DNA of 64,000 nucleotides from Virgibacillus ndiopensis (GCF_900187325.1 NZ_FZMZ01000005.1:992001-1056000), one strand, 5' to 3'; shown: positions 47,066 to 57,042, numbered from the stretch's first letter. A program made the numbers and translations. The notes: generated by a model not told the origin, from the letters alone.

Positions 47066-48181
47066 TTACCGTTCTTGTTTATAATATTCAACCGGTTCAA
47101 GGCGAGCATTTGGACGATAACGTCTACCTTCTTTAGCTTCTGGTGTACCATTCAACAGAACATTATCCCCTGTAAAACCAATATTAAGTTTAAGTAAGCT
47201 TCGACCAACTCCATACATATCTACAGGCACACCCAGTTTTTCAAAATGCTCAATACGTTGTTCAGTAAATCCACCTGTAACAACAATCTTTACATGCGAA
47301 TAGCCGTCTTCATCCAGTGCTTTTCTTAAAGCAAAAATTAACTCAGGATTCACACCTCTCGGATCAAATGTACCCATTAAATGGTGATTACGTAAAAAGT
47401 ATTTATCTACAAGTGTTCGAGATGTATCAATCCGAACTCCTTTTAACTCCGTACCAAACTCTCTAGCTACTTTTAACGAATCAGTAATTACATCATTGTT
47501 ATAGTCAACAAGTGCAACAAGTTCATCTTCTGGGAACATTTCATGGTATGCCCGTGATGCAGCCACTACATCTCCGCGAAACATTTGTATCATAGCATGT
47601 GGCATTGTTCCCATACCCTCTTTTCCCCACCACTCATTCATAGCATGGGTTGCTTGTGCGGTAGACCCACCGATAAAGGCTGCGTATCCATCACCAGCTT
47701 GTTGTGTGAAATGATCATCCCGATCTCCCATAAAAATAACAGGTTTTTGTTTTCCAGAAGATCTGGCTGCTTTTACGACATTATATACATTTGTAGCTAC
47801 TGATGTTCTTCGTGCCAATATCCCGTCAATAATCCCTTCTAAAAAACCAAAATGCTGGTATGGTCCAGAAACAGTTAAAACTGTTTCATATGGACTAATT
47901 TTATCTCCATCTTTTAAAGAATTAACCTCTAGCTTCTCTGGGTCTTCTGCAAATGTATGTAATAATGCAATAGCCTCATCGGTTCCACATAAGACTGCAT
48001 TTTCTTTTTGAAAAAATTGCATCGTAACATGATTATGTGGGAGCTTTTTTTCAGCCATTTCCTTTGTTTTTAAAAAATATACTGCAGAAAACCAACCTTC
48101 CCCTATTCGTTCATCAAACTTAAACGTTTTATTTGTTAAACGCTTTATCTTCCCATTTAGCTTCTGTTCGATTTCTTTCAT
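47066..48181 (-). CDS. Nicotinate phosphoribosyltransferase
   Basis: 371 aa. The short family form of NAPRTase: quinolinate-type barrel residues GDRDDHF, FIGGSTAQATHAMN and the phosphate-binding VTGGFTEQRIEHFEKLGVPVDMYGVG (in parts). It converts nicotinate + PRPP to nicotinate mononucleotide in NAD salvage. It differs in length from the roughly 490-aa PncB of B. subtilis, so it may be a second, distinct enzyme. Located between murC and sftA. Confidence 0.82.
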   Translation of the reverse strand: MKEIEQKLNGKIKRLTNKTFKFDERIGEGWFSAVYFLKTKEMAEKKLPHNHVTMQFFQKENAVLCGTDEAIALLHTFAEDPEKLEVNSLKDGDKISPYETVLTVSGPYQHFGFLEGIIDGILARRTSVATNVYNVVKAARSSGKQKPVIFMGDRDDHFTQQAGDGYAAFIGGSTAQATHAMNEWWGKEGMGTMPHAMIQMFRGDVVAASRAYHEMFPEDELVALVDYNNDVITDSLKVAREFGTELKGVRIDTSRTLVDKYFLRNHHLMGTFDPRGVNPELIFALRKALDEDGYSHVKIVVTGGFTEQRIEHFEKLGVPVDMYGVGRSLLKLNIGFTGDNVLLNGTPEAKEGRRYRPNARLEPVEYYKQER

Positions 48182-48283
48182 AATAGCTTCTCCTTAACGG
48201 TAATTGTGTTAACCTGAAGTTTCACTTTATATCCTATCATAATAAAACAATCGACACTCCACAAGTGGGAAGATTTAATTTCT

Positions 48284-50572
48284 TTATTCCTGCATGCTTT
48301 CTAACTGCGTCTGTGAGATTAATACTTCTCTTGGCTTACTACCATTTTGCGGAGCAATAATCCCTTTTAGTTCCATTGTATCCATCAAACGTGCAGCACG
48401 GTTATAGCCGATTTTAAAGTGTCTCTGCAATAATGAAGTACTAGCACTATTCTGCCCAACAACAAATGCAATAGCCTCCTCCAGTAGTTCATCTGCATCG
48501 TCGTCAACAGCAATTTGCTCTAATAATTGCTCCTGTTCAAACAAATAGTTTGGTGGTGCGATTGACCTAGCATACTTTGTTACTCTTTCAATTTCTTCAT
48601 CGGAAACGAACGCACCTTGTAATCTCACGCTTTTGCCAGCACCATTTTCCACAAATAACATATCACCTTTTCCTAATAGTTTTTCAGCACCACTCGTATC
48701 AATAATCGTTCTTGAATCAACCTGTGATGATACACTAAACGCAATTCGTGTTGGGATATTAGATTTAATTAATCCAGTGATTACATCTACAGAAGGTCTC
48801 TGTGTAGCTACTAGTAAATGGATTCCGCAAGCCCTTGCTTTTTGGGCAATACGACAAATGGCATCCTCTACATCTTGAGGAGAGACCATCATAAGATCGG
48901 CTAATTCGTCAATTACAATTACAAGAAACGGCATTTTTTCATCAATACGGTTTTGTTTTTTCATTTTCTGATTATATCGTTCAATATCACGGACACCTTC
49001 ATGTACAAATTTCTCGTACCGGTCCTCCATCTCACTTACTGCCCACTTCAAAGCGACCGTTGCAGCCTTTACATCTGTAATTACCGGAGAAACTAAATGC
49101 GGTATAGAATTATATGGAGCTAATTCCACCATCTTTGGATCTATCAATAAAAATTTAACATCATCATGATTGGCTTTATACAGTAGACTAACCAAAATTG
49201 TATTAATACACACACTTTTTCCTGAGCCTGTTGCACCAGCTATAAGTCCATGAGGCATTTTCTGTATATTGGTAACTAGTGGTGAACCCTCAATATTCAA
49301 TCCTAATCCAATCGTTAAAGGAGAATTGCTATTTTTAAAGGCTTCCGTTGCAAATATCTCCTGTAACCCAACCATTTGTGAATATAGGTTTGGAATTTCA
49401 ATACCAATTGTATTTTTACCAGGAATGGGTGCTTCAATTCGAATGTCCTTTGCCGCCATATTTAATTTTAAGTCATCACTTAAATTTTTCACTTTACTTA
49501 CTTTTACCCCTAATTCGGGTTGCACTTCAAACCTTGTCACGGCAGGTCCCTGTGTTGCATTAACAACTTTGGCCCTAACATTAAAATACTTTAACGTTTT
49601 TTCTAATAATTCTTGTTGTTCCTTAATCCATAATTGGTCCTGATTATTTTCAGGTGCAGGATCATTTAGTAAATGAAAAGGAATAACATTATTTTTGTTC
49701 GCTTCTACAGGAGATTTTTGTTTTCGCATTTTCTCTTTATACCTACGTTTATCATTTGCTGACATCATGACGTTAAATGGTAAAACAGATTCCTTATTAG
49801 GTTGTTCTTTATTTGTCAAACGAGGTTGTCTTTTCTCCTTATTTCTATTTTGTTCTTTCATATTATTTTTAAATTCATTATTTTGATGGATTGTTGTTGT
49901 TTGTTTGTTCAGTTCTTGTAAAGATTCAACTGTTTCCGATTCTTTCCCTAGTTGCATACCTTCAATGCTTTCATTAGAATTGTCGCTTTCCACATCCGAC
50001 ACTTCTTTCTCATCAGTTTCAACTTGTCTATCACCATTTGTGGTTACCTCTGACTCAATTTGTCTATGTGTTTCTTCTTTTTCTTCCTTATCTTCCTTTT
50101 CTACAGTGGTTTGTTTACGTACAAACGCTGGAACATTATCCAGTTCTTTTTCTTTTTTCCTTGGATTAAATCCATAAATTGGCGATGCTACTTGTGTTGG
50201 CTGAAATGGTTTGTTATCAATTTTTCCTTCTGTTTTCATTGATTGTGTTCTGCTAGCTTCATCTTCTTTATTCGGCTGCTTTCTAGTATTCCTTTGGTTG
50301 CCGTCCTTTGTTCTATGAAGTGCAGAAAATTGTTTGTTGTCATTTTTTCGTTCAAAAGCAGGTTTTTCCATTGTATGTTTTTCACTTTTTTTATCTGGTA
50401 TCACGGGAAACCGAAAAGATTTTTTGTTTGGATACTGATAGGTCACTTTTGTATGTATACCTTGTTCTCTTTTATCTCTTTTATCATCTCTGCTTATCGC
50501 ATGTTGTTCATTCTCTTCGGGCACTTCCTCAAAAAATAAATCTTTAATTTTCTTTTTCCATTGATCCCACAT
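48284..50572 (-). CDS. sftA: DNA translocase SftA (FtsK family)
   Basis: 762 aa. The N-terminal ~320 residues are charged, low-complexity linker rich in Lys/Glu/Gln and lack membrane helices, so it is the soluble SftA rather than SpoIIIE. Then come the FtsK motor (Walker A GATGSGKSVCIN, Walker B VIVIDELADLMM) and a C-terminal winged-helix gamma domain (STSLLQRHFKIGYNRAARLMDTME). It moves DNA away from the closing septum. Shorter than the 952-aa B. subtilis protein because the linker is shorter. Followed by ytpR. Confidence 0.95.
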   Translation of the reverse strand: MWDQWKKKIKDLFFEEVPEENEQHAISRDDKRDKREQGIHTKVTYQYPNKKSFRFPVIPDKKSEKHTMEKPAFERKNDNKQFSALHRTKDGNQRNTRKQPNKEDEASRTQSMKTEGKIDNKPFQPTQVASPIYGFNPRKKEKELDNVPAFVRKQTTVEKEDKEEKEETHRQIESEVTTNGDRQVETDEKEVSDVESDNSNESIEGMQLGKESETVESLQELNKQTTTIHQNNEFKNNMKEQNRNKEKRQPRLTNKEQPNKESVLPFNVMMSANDKRRYKEKMRKQKSPVEANKNNVIPFHLLNDPAPENNQDQLWIKEQQELLEKTLKYFNVRAKVVNATQGPAVTRFEVQPELGVKVSKVKNLSDDLKLNMAAKDIRIEAPIPGKNTIGIEIPNLYSQMVGLQEIFATEAFKNSNSPLTIGLGLNIEGSPLVTNIQKMPHGLIAGATGSGKSVCINTILVSLLYKANHDDVKFLLIDPKMVELAPYNSIPHLVSPVITDVKAATVALKWAVSEMEDRYEKFVHEGVRDIERYNQKMKKQNRIDEKMPFLVIVIDELADLMMVSPQDVEDAICRIAQKARACGIHLLVATQRPSVDVITGLIKSNIPTRIAFSVSSQVDSRTIIDTSGAEKLLGKGDMLFVENGAGKSVRLQGAFVSDEEIERVTKYARSIAPPNYLFEQEQLLEQIAVDDDADELLEEAIAFVVGQNSASTSLLQRHFKIGYNRAARLMDTMELKGIIAPQNGSKPREVLISQTQLESMQE

Positions 50573-50689
50573 TTGTTTTCACTCATTTCTTTGCTAAAAA
50601 AATCATTCATTTTTATTTTATCAGTTTTTCTCGGTGTTTGTAGAGTGCAAACAGTTTTTTTAATTTTACTAGAATTACATAGTATATTT

Positions 50690-50760
50690 CACATAAGCAC
50701 TGACCACATCTAGTTCCACGCGGGCAAATGGCTAGAACCACTGGGCAAACATGCCTCACC
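50690..50760. repeat. Unassigned intergenic segment after sftA
   Basis: Within 50573-50810 the segment carrying CGGGCAAATGGCTAGAACCA and then CTGGGCAAACATG has two related GGGCAAA words and is unlike its AT-rich surroundings. It lies between sftA and the ytpR terminator. I cannot assign it; possibly a repeat-element fragment. Confidence 0.3.
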
Positions 50761-50771
50761 TTTTGGATTTA

Positions 50772-50808
50772 AAAAACAACCTTTGTCAAAAAGACGTAGG
50801 TTGTTTTT
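50772..50808 (-). terminator. Terminator of ytpR
   Basis: AAAAACAACC / GGTTGTTTTT stem with an inner GTC/GAC pairing, just past the ytpR stop on the minus strand. Confidence 0.85.
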
Positions 50809-50810
50809 CG

Positions 50811-51422
50811 TTAAAAATCAAACGATTCTCCAACTGTATAACTGTCATCCAGCACATAAATGCCTTTTTCTTTAGGAGCGTTTGGTAATCCCAGTTCTTT
50901 TTGCGAACATATCATACCATTCGAAGGAACCCCTCGTAATTGTGTCGGTTTAATCTTAAGTCCACTCGGCATAACCGCTCCAACTTTCGCAACTACCACT
51001 TTCTGACCTTCCTTAACGTTTGGCGCACCACAAACAATTTGTAGGTTCTCGTCTCCAGCATCAACCTGACAAACACTTAATTTATCAGCATTTTCATGGG
51101 CTGTTTTACTTGTTACAAATCCAACAACAAATTTTGGACTTAAATCAAAATCAAGTGCGTCATTTACATTATTTTTTTCAAAAATTTTTTTTATTTCCAT
51201 TAATAATGGATTGGTTAATTTAATTTTTCCAATTGTTGATAAGCTTAAATAGGTAGATGCTTGAAAAATATTATATCCGAGAATTATACCTTGCTGGTCC
51301 GTAATTTTCGTAATATCTCCAACTTTCTTTTCATTTACCTCATACCGGTTACCATCTTCTAATGGAATAATTAAAACATCACCAATACCTTTAGGATTAT
51401 AAAATACATCCATTTTGCTCAT
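50811..51422 (-). CDS. ytpR: tRNA-binding domain protein YtpR
   Basis: 203 aa. C-terminal OB-fold tRNA-binding domain (as in the N-terminus of PheT and in CsaA): KLSVCQVDAGDENLQIVCGAPNV then GLKIKPTQLRGVPSNGMICSQKELGL (both quoted in part). The N-terminal ~85 residues are a separate domain typical of YtpR. RNA binding is inferred; function is unknown. It follows ytpQ by 9 bases. Confidence 0.9.
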   Translation of the reverse strand: MSKMDVFYNPKGIGDVLIIPLEDGNRYEVNEKKVGDITKITDQQGIILGYNIFQASTYLSLSTIGKIKLTNPLLMEIKKIFEKNNVNDALDFDLSPKFVVGFVTSKTAHENADKLSVCQVDAGDENLQIVCGAPNVKEGQKVVVAKVGAVMPSGLKIKPTQLRGVPSNGMICSQKELGLPNAPKEKGIYVLDDSYTVGESFDF

Positions 51423-51431
51423 CCTTTCGTC

Positions 51432-52235
51432 TTACTTTTCTGGTCGGTTTTTTGCCATAATAAATACAGGTTCAAGTGCCTTATCTTCATAAATAAACGA
51501 TAAAGATGTAATCGGTATTCTTCCTTCCGCAAAAAACTTCATCGTCATCTGCGCTAATATATCATAACCTGTTTTGTTTTGAATGTCAGCAAAAATTAGA
51601 ACATCCTGATGAGGAACTGCAACTGCTAACTCACCCTTACTATTTGCCTTCATCTCTTCTAAAAATGCCTCGTTCAATATTCGACTGGCATCATAACCAT
51701 CTTGTTGTGCAATAAAATAAAAATCATTTTCTGCAACTGTATCTTTTTTATATTCATTTGAAAGTGAACGAATGTTAAATGTCGCAATTTCGTCTATTCT
51801 TTCTTTTGTCCAACCTTCTTTTTCAAGCATAGGTTCATCAATTAATCGATAGGATTTGCCTAAATCTAATGCATAATAAACCCTTGTCTCTGCAGTGTGA
51901 TCCTTACATACTAATTTTGTTCCTGCTTTTGTTCTTGTAGCAAATGAAGTGGCCCGTATAACTGGATATATATGTTTCTCCATACCTGTTAACTGATGGT
52001 CTTTATTCATGATTCTTAACGCTTCTAAAACATGGTCGACTAATTCATCTATCGCTTCCTCACCACGTTGGTTATATTTTGCGACTACATTCGGAAGTGT
52101 AACGGACATACCTTGCTTCGTTTCCTTCCATTCAATTCGTAAAGTATCTTTATCTCTGTTATAAGAAATGCGGTAGTTAGGATTTTCTAATTTCTCTTCC
52201 AATATTTTTTTCATTTTCAAGCTAGTCATTTTCAT
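51432..52235 (-). CDS. ytpQ: DUF1444 protein YtpQ
   Basis: 267 aa soluble alpha/beta protein without membrane segments or obvious catalytic motif. Contains MEKHIYPVIRATSFATRT and the late FAEGRIPITSLSF typical of UPF0354/DUF1444. It forms the ytpP-ytpQ-ytpR string of Bacillus. Function unknown. Confidence 0.9.
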   Translation of the reverse strand: MKMTSLKMKKILEEKLENPNYRISYNRDKDTLRIEWKETKQGMSVTLPNVVAKYNQRGEEAIDELVDHVLEALRIMNKDHQLTGMEKHIYPVIRATSFATRTKAGTKLVCKDHTAETRVYYALDLGKSYRLIDEPMLEKEGWTKERIDEIATFNIRSLSNEYKKDTVAENDFYFIAQQDGYDASRILNEAFLEEMKANSKGELAVAVPHQDVLIFADIQNKTGYDILAQMTMKFFAEGRIPITSLSFIYEDKALEPVFIMAKNRPEK

Positions 52236-52265
52236 ATTTTTGCTCTCCTTACTTCCTTGAATCTA

Positions 52266-52592
52266 TTAATTAGGGAGCCCCTCAATGAACTCGGTGATTT
52301 GTTCTTTCGTTTTACGTTCTTTACTAACAAATCTTCCAATTTCCTGCCCATCTTTAAAAGCAATAAAACTCGGTATACCAAATACATCATACTCCTGACA
52401 TAATTCAATAAATTGATCTCTATCAATCATTACAAAAGTAAAATCAGGGTTTTCATTTTCTATTTCAGGTAAAACTGGTTCAATCACACGACAATCTGGA
52501 CACCAATCGGCAGTAAATAGTGTAATTACGTTACCTTCTTTTTTCCATTTATTTAATTCATCTATTGTATTTAATATTTTCATTTTCATCAA
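52266..52592 (-). CDS. ytpP: Thioredoxin-like protein YtpP
   Basis: 108 aa thioredoxin fold. The active site reads WCPDC (in FTADWCPDCRVIEP) instead of WCGPC, so it differs from general thioredoxin. Cis-Pro loop FGIPSFIAF is present. Likely a specialised dithiol oxidoreductase. First gene before ytpQ-ytpR. ATCAACCTCC (GGAGGTTGAT on the coding strand) supports the start. Confidence 0.92.
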   Translation of the reverse strand: MMKMKILNTIDELNKWKKEGNVITLFTADWCPDCRVIEPVLPEIENENPDFTFVMIDRDQFIELCQEYDVFGIPSFIAFKDGQEIGRFVSKERKTKEQITEFIEGLPN

Positions 52593-52640
52593 CCTCCATT
52601 ACAATAGTATCTTTGTTTCTCTTAGGATACAAATAAAAAA

Positions 52641-52669
52641 GCTATCCTTTCGATTATACAAAGGATAGC
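52641..52669 (-). terminator. Terminator of the lipoprotein gene 52676-53206
   Basis: 10-bp perfect stem GCTATCCTTT / AAAGGATAGC, followed on the minus strand by TTTTTTATTTG. Confidence 0.9.
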
Positions 52670-52675
52670 ATGAGT

Positions 52676-53206
52676 TTATTTGTTGGGTCCTTCATTTGCT
52701 ACAGCAATAGATCTAGAAATTTTCATTAAGTTATTTGCATCATTATCCATTTTGCCTTTCGATGTGTAGGTAGTGATTTTTACGCCACCTACTCCAACCT
52801 GCATCTCGTAGCCATCACCTTTGTTAGGCATGATACGAATATAACCGAATTTATCATTATCATTAAAAGATTCCATTACCAATGCTTCTTTTCTTTTTGC
52901 TGATTCAAAGCTTAACTGACTTGTTGGTTCTTCCAAATTATTATAAAAAACAATATACGTTTGATCTCCGTCTTCTAAAATTACGTTGCTTTTAGATTCT
53001 TCTTTTACCTCTAATTCATCTGGTAAATAGAGCGCAAAACTTTCTAATTTATGATTAGGATCTATTTTTTCTTTATTATTAAATGACTCTAAGGCAATTT
53101 CTTTTGCATCTTTTAGCGCCTCTTCCTCAGACTTCATGCTACATCCACTTAAAACAATAGTCAGTAATAGGAACACAGCTGGCGCAATACGTAATATATT
53201 TCTCAC
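52676..53206 (-). CDS. Putative lipoprotein
   Basis: 176 aa from GTG 53206, preceded by GGAGGAAATAAT. The first residues form a lipoprotein signal (LRIAPAVFLLLTIVLSGC) with lipobox LSGC. The mature part is polar with alternating strands (DELEVKEESKSNVILEDGDQTYIVFYNN in parts), and resembles small YtpP-neighbour lipoproteins of unknown function. It is not part of the canonical B. subtilis order here. Exported and membrane-anchored; no reaction can be named. Confidence 0.75.
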   Translation of the reverse strand: MRNILRIAPAVFLLLTIVLSGCSMKSEEEALKDAKEIALESFNNKEKIDPNHKLESFALYLPDELEVKEESKSNVILEDGDQTYIVFYNNLEEPTSQLSFESAKRKEALVMESFNDNDKFGYIRIMPNKGDGYEMQVGVGGVKITTYTSKGKMDNDANNLMKISRSIAVANEGPNK

Positions 53207-53370
53207 ATTATTTCCTCCTGCGATATAGTTCTTTTTACCCTCTATTATAATACTACGAATTCGAGATATATCAAGTACAGATTTTTGTAAGTATTGCTGA
53301 AACATTGCATTGTTACGAAAAGTCGATAAAATGGAAATATAATGTTTAGAAAGTAATGGAGGGGATTTTT

Positions 53371-53811
53371 ATGGATTTAACAGTTTATTTAGCAGGACAA
53401 ATACATGACAATTGGCGTGAGATCGTTAAAAAGAAAGCCAAAGAAAAGAATCTTCCGTTAAAATTTGTAGCACCACAGACAAACCACGAACGATCAGATA
53501 ATATTGGTGAGGATATACTGGGAAAACAGCCAGGAGATGTATATAAAGATGATGCTGCTTCCAGCATTAATAATTTCAGAACTCAAGTTTTAATGCAAAA
53601 ATCTGATGTCGTAATCGCCTTATTTGGTGAAAAATATAAACAATGGAATACAGCAATGGATGCAAGTGCCGCTATCACGATGAACAAACCAACAATTATT
53701 GTTCGTCCGTCTTCATTAATACATCCATTAAAAGAGTTATCTAATAAAGCAAGTGTCACTGTAGAAACCGTTGACCAAGCATTAGAGGTACTAGCATATA
53801 TTTACGAATGA
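53371..53811 (+). CDS. ytoQ: YtoQ family protein
   Basis: About 146 aa from ATG 53371, after GGAGGGGATTTTT. It starts MDLTVYLAGQIHDNWRE and contains HERSDNIGEDILGKQPGDVYKDD, conserved in YtoQ, a nucleoside 2-deoxyribosyltransferase-like fold. Substrate unknown. It converges on the DUF84 gene across a bidirectional terminator. Confidence 0.88.
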   Translation: MDLTVYLAGQIHDNWREIVKKKAKEKNLPLKFVAPQTNHERSDNIGEDILGKQPGDVYKDDAASSINNFRTQVLMQKSDVVIALFGEKYKQWNTAMDASAAITMNKPTIIVRPSSLIHPLKELSNKASVTVETVDQALEVLAYIYE

Positions 53812-53814
53812 AAT

Positions 53815-53843
53815 AAAGCAGCGGGTGGATTAGCCGCTGCTTT
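53815..53843. terminator. Bidirectional terminator between ytoQ and DUF84 gene
   Basis: 10-bp perfect stem AAAGCAGCGG / CCGCTGCTTT with a 9-base loop. It meets the last codon of the minus-strand gene. Confidence 0.88.
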
Positions 53844-54349
53844 TAGTCTCTATTATAAAACTCCCACTGTCCGCGTAATAGTTTTACCACATGTACAAAC
53901 ATTTCTTCTCTACTAACTATTTCATTTGTAAATATACCAATAGCCCCTTCTTTTTTTCTCACTTCTTTTTTCTGTGCATATTGATCCATTATATCTCCAA
54001 GCTCCATACCTTTTGCCAATTGCGTTTGTATTTCGGGAGGTAATAAAATCCTTGCACCACTTGCTGTATAAATAGTTTGTTTGTGATCAACAAGCGCACC
54101 CCAATTACATAAATAAAGTTCTTCGTCTATATACATAACCCCACCCTCAAGACCGACACCTATAGAGTTGGGATTCTCCTTTACACAGGTTTTTGCGCGA
54201 TTGATCGCACCTTGTCTTGTTTCTTCATCGGAAAAAGGCTGTGCCGAAACATGTGATGGAGCATCCAAATTAGTAACATTAGCATTTGGAAATATTGTTT
54301 GAACTGCTGCTATTTTCGTTGGATTCTTTGATCCAATTGTAATTTTCAT
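53843..54349 (-). CDS. DUF84 (YjjX-type) non-canonical purine NTP phosphatase
   Basis: 168 aa. The N-terminal ITIGSKNPTKIAAVQTIFPNA and PFSDEETRQGAINRA match the inosine/xanthosine triphosphatase family that removes ITP/XTP from the nucleotide pool. GVGLEGGVMYIDEELYLCNW is also conserved. It lies between ytoQ and ytoP, where B. subtilis has no such gene. Family assignment is firm, the exact substrate inferred. Confidence 0.85.
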   Translation of the reverse strand: MKITIGSKNPTKIAAVQTIFPNANVTNLDAPSHVSAQPFSDEETRQGAINRAKTCVKENPNSIGVGLEGGVMYIDEELYLCNWGALVDHKQTIYTASGARILLPPEIQTQLAKGMELGDIMDQYAQKKEVRKKEGAIGIFTNEIVSREEMFVHVVKLLRGQWEFYNRD

Positions 54350-54423
54350 TTTTACAACCCCATTGTAATTGATGGATAAATATAGCTGCTACCAAACTGG
54401 CAGCAGCATTAAAAGTGAAATTT

Positions 54424-54529
54424 CATTCAGTGGGGTTTTTTTACTTCCACTACTGAATGTTAGTTGAACCAATCAGATGGGCAGTTACCCCCTCCAAAAT
54501 TTCTACATCAGGTGGGGAGCTATACTGCC
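54424..54529. repeat. Structured intergenic element between DUF84 gene and ytoP
   Basis: Two adjacent imperfect palindromes: CATTCAGT (54424) / ACTGAATG (to 54459), and GGCAGT (54480) / ACTGCC (to 54529) with inner CCCC/GGGG. The whole fills most of the 200-bp gap. It lacks a T-run of terminator type and may be a dispersed repeat. Confidence 0.5.
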
Positions 54530-54550
54530 GGTTATTCTAAAAAAATCTTT

Positions 54551-55618
54551 TTAACTTGATTTCTGTATTTGATCTACCGTATTTTGATCTGTTGATTTAA
54601 CGAGTTTTACTAGTAATTCTTTTGCTGCTTGGTAATCATCAACATGAATCATCGATGCAGATGTATGAATGTAACGTGAACAAATACCAACCACTGCTGA
54701 TGGAACACCATTGTCCGTTAAATGTACACGTCCAGCATCAGTACCCCCTTGCGAAATAAAGTATTGATAAGGAATACTATTAGACTCTGCTGTATCCAGT
54801 ATGAATTCTCTTATTCCACGATGTGTAACCATGGAACGATCAAATATTCTAAGTAATGCACCCTTACCAAGCTGTCCAAATTCTTGTTTATCGCCTGACA
54901 TGTCATTCGCAGGTGATGCGTCCAGTGCATAAAAAATATCTGGTTTTATCATGTTTGCCGCTACCTGTGCACCACGTAAACCGACTTCTTCCTGAACAGT
55001 TGCACCAGAAAATAAATGGTTTGGTACTGTTTCATTTTTTAACTCTTTCAATAACTCAATGGAAAGACCACATCCATATCTGTTATCCCATGCTTTTGCT
55101 AGTATTTTTTTATCATTTGCCATTGGGGTAAATGGACAAATCGGAACAATCGGCTGACCTGGTTTAATACCGATGTTTAATGCATCTGCACGATCATCCG
55201 CACCGATGTCAATAAGCATGTTTTTCATTTCCATCGGTTTTTTACGTTGTTCAGGTGTTAGATTATGTGGTGGGATGGAACCAATTACCCCAACAACTGG
55301 TCCATTGTCTGTCATTACTTGTACACGTTGGGCAAGTAGTACTTGATTCCACCATCCACCAAGTGTTTGGAAGCGGATCATGCCATTTTCAGTAATTTGT
55401 GTAACCATAAATCCGACTTCATCCATATGACCTGCAACCATTACTCTCGGTCCATCACCTTTTTTAACGCCGAAAACACCACCTAAATTATCCTGAATAA
55501 TCTCATCAGCGTATTTTTCTAATTCACCTTTCATAAATTTTCGAACAAGGTGTTCATTTCCTGGTGCGCCTTGTAATTCTGTTAATGTTTTAAAAAGATC
55601 CAGTGTTTCCTGCTTCAT
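54551..55618 (-). CDS. ytoP: M42 family aminopeptidase YtoP
   Basis: 355 aa dizinc aminopeptidase. Metal and catalytic residues sit in [36 protein letters not shown] and [10 protein letters not shown], with the late [12 protein letters not shown]. Typical of PepA/TET-like cytosolic glutamyl aminopeptidases, which degrade peptides. Normal length. Same place as B. subtilis ytoP. Confidence 0.93.
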   Translation of the reverse strand: MKQETLDLFKTLTELQGAPGNEHLVRKFMKGELEKYADEIIQDNLGGVFGVKKGDGPRVMVAGHMDEVGFMVTQITENGMIRFQTLGGWWNQVLLAQRVQVMTDNGPVVGVIGSIPPHNLTPEQRKKPMEMKNMLIDIGADDRADALNIGIKPGQPIVPICPFTPMANDKKILAKAWDNRYGCGLSIELLKELKNETVPNHLFSGATVQEEVGLRGAQVAANMIKPDIFYALDASPANDMSGDKQEFGQLGKGALLRIFDRSMVTHRGIREFILDTAESNSIPYQYFISQGGTDAGRVHLTDNGVPSAVVGICSRYIHTSASMIHVDDYQAAKELLVKLVKSTDQNTVDQIQKSS

Positions 55619-55791
55619 CGAAATCCCCCATCCTAAAATAAGTATTTAATTAAGTATAACGGAAACTACCTTAATGTTTCCACAAATCTACTGTGTATTA
55701 TTTTCTATTTATATTTATTTACGGTATACTAACATTTGTAGGATAGTTTACAAAATCGAATTTAAATTTGTAGCTAGAGGTGATAATAAAA

Positions 55792-56106
55792 ATGAGTATG
55801 AAAAAAGCAGTTCTTGCAGCTGGACTAGGTGTTGCAGTAGGATATTTAGCGAAACAACAAGTAGATCAGTTTCAGAAAGTTACACCTGAAAAAGCATTAA
55901 AACAGGCAAAAGAGACATTCAAGAAACGAGGACCAATCAGTGGTTCATGGATCTATATGAAACCGGAAGAAGTAGAGAAAAATGGCCTTACATTTAACGC
56001 CTATCGTGGTGGAGTAACACGCAACATAGATGGAGAAAATAAGCAATTTGAATTTCATGTAGACGTTGAGACAGGTGCCGTTATTGACGCAATACAAACA
56101 ACATAA
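55792..56106 (+). CDS. ytzB: PepSY-domain protein YtzB
   Basis: About 104 aa from ATG 55792, 9-10 bases after GAGGTG. N-terminal hydrophobic stretch (AVLAAGLGVAVGYLA) that may be a signal or anchor, then a PepSY domain (LNFNAYRGGVTR... FEFHVDVETGAVIDAI). PepSY domains often inhibit peptidases, suggesting a link with ytoP. Position matches B. subtilis ytzB. Confidence 0.85.
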   Translation: MSMKKAVLAAGLGVAVGYLAKQQVDQFQKVTPEKALKQAKETFKKRGPISGSWIYMKPEEVEKNGLTFNAYRGGVTRNIDGENKQFEFHVDVETGAVIDAIQTT

Positions 56107-56113
56107 TGATGAT

Positions 56114-56135
56114 AAACTGCTCTTTTGAGCAGTTT
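56114..56135 (+). terminator. Terminator of ytzB
   Basis: 9-bp stem AAACTGCTC / GAGCAGTTT with a 4-base loop followed by TTATTTG. Confidence 0.85.
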
Positions 56136-56152
56136 TTATTTGTATCAAATTA

Positions 56153-56182
56153 AAAAGCTGTCCCAAACAAAGGACAGCTTTT
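56153..56182 (-). terminator. Terminator of ytnP
   Basis: 11-bp perfect stem AAAAGCTGTCC / GGACAGCTTTT with an 8-base loop; a T-run follows on the minus strand. Confidence 0.85.
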
Positions 56183-56187
56183 CAACC

Positions 56188-57042
56188 TCACACATAGTCA
56201 TACCGTACACGTTCAACCTCATTCATCTTTTCACCATTATCATTAAACCGAATAGCCCTGTAATAAGCATCATGATAAAATGTATACCATGCTTGCTTCT
56301 TATAGCCAAAATCCATCCACATTTCTTTTTGATGAACGGATGTTACAGGATAATCATCATATGCAAGTGCCCACAATTTATTTTGGTGGGCATGTGTAGG
56401 CATAATATCTGCCATATGGATAAAACACTCATCGGCCTCTTCAAACACTAAAATACAATGTCCATCACTATGACCCCCAGTATGAATCATTTTCAGGCCA
56501 TCCGTGATTTGAATTTCCTTTTCGAACGTCTGCACTTGCTCTTGTATTGGCTGCCAATTCATTTCCCAATATGTATTTACAGACCTGATATTAGGCTTTC
56601 GCATCTCATGCCATTCTACAGCCGACGTATATATTGTGGCATTCTTAAACGTAGAGATAAATGAGTCGTCCACCTTCTTCGTCAATCCACATGCATGATC
56701 GAAATGTAAGTGTGTCATAAGCATTGCATCAATATCATCTGGAGACAGTCCTAATTCATGAAGAGAACTTTCAATTGACGATTCCTCTTTTACACCAAAA
56801 TTTCGTAATTGTTTATCGGATAATTTACCATTTCCCATACCTGAATCGATTAAAAAATTCTTACCATCAATCTGTAGCAAAATCGGATCTGTCCGTAATT
56901 CAATTTGATTTTTTTCGTTGTGCGGATATTTCTTTCCCCATAATGCTTTTGGTACAACGCCAAACATTGCACCTCCATCTAGAAAGTTTACACCGCCATT
57001 TAACCAAGTAAGTTTCGCTCGTCCAATGTGTAGTGTTTCCAT
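56188..57042 (-). CDS. ytnP: Metallo-beta-lactamase-fold lactonase YtnP
   Basis: 284 aa. Zinc site [14 protein letters not shown], then [12 protein letters not shown] and [10 protein letters not shown] as further ligands. The B. subtilis orthologue is reported as a quorum-quenching lactonase that acts on acyl-homoserine lactone-like compounds. No signal peptide, so cytosolic. In B. subtilis the next gene is trmB; here the mannitol operon intervenes. Confidence 0.9.
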   Translation of the reverse strand: METLHIGRAKLTWLNGGVNFLDGGAMFGVVPKALWGKKYPHNEKNQIELRTDPILLQIDGKNFLIDSGMGNGKLSDKQLRNFGVKEESSIESSLHELGLSPDDIDAMLMTHLHFDHACGLTKKVDDSFISTFKNATIYTSAVEWHEMRKPNIRSVNTYWEMNWQPIQEQVQTFEKEIQITDGLKMIHTGGHSDGHCILVFEEADECFIHMADIMPTHAHQNKLWALAYDDYPVTSVHQKEMWMDFGYKKQAWYTFYHDAYYRAIRFNDNGEKMNEVERVRYDYV

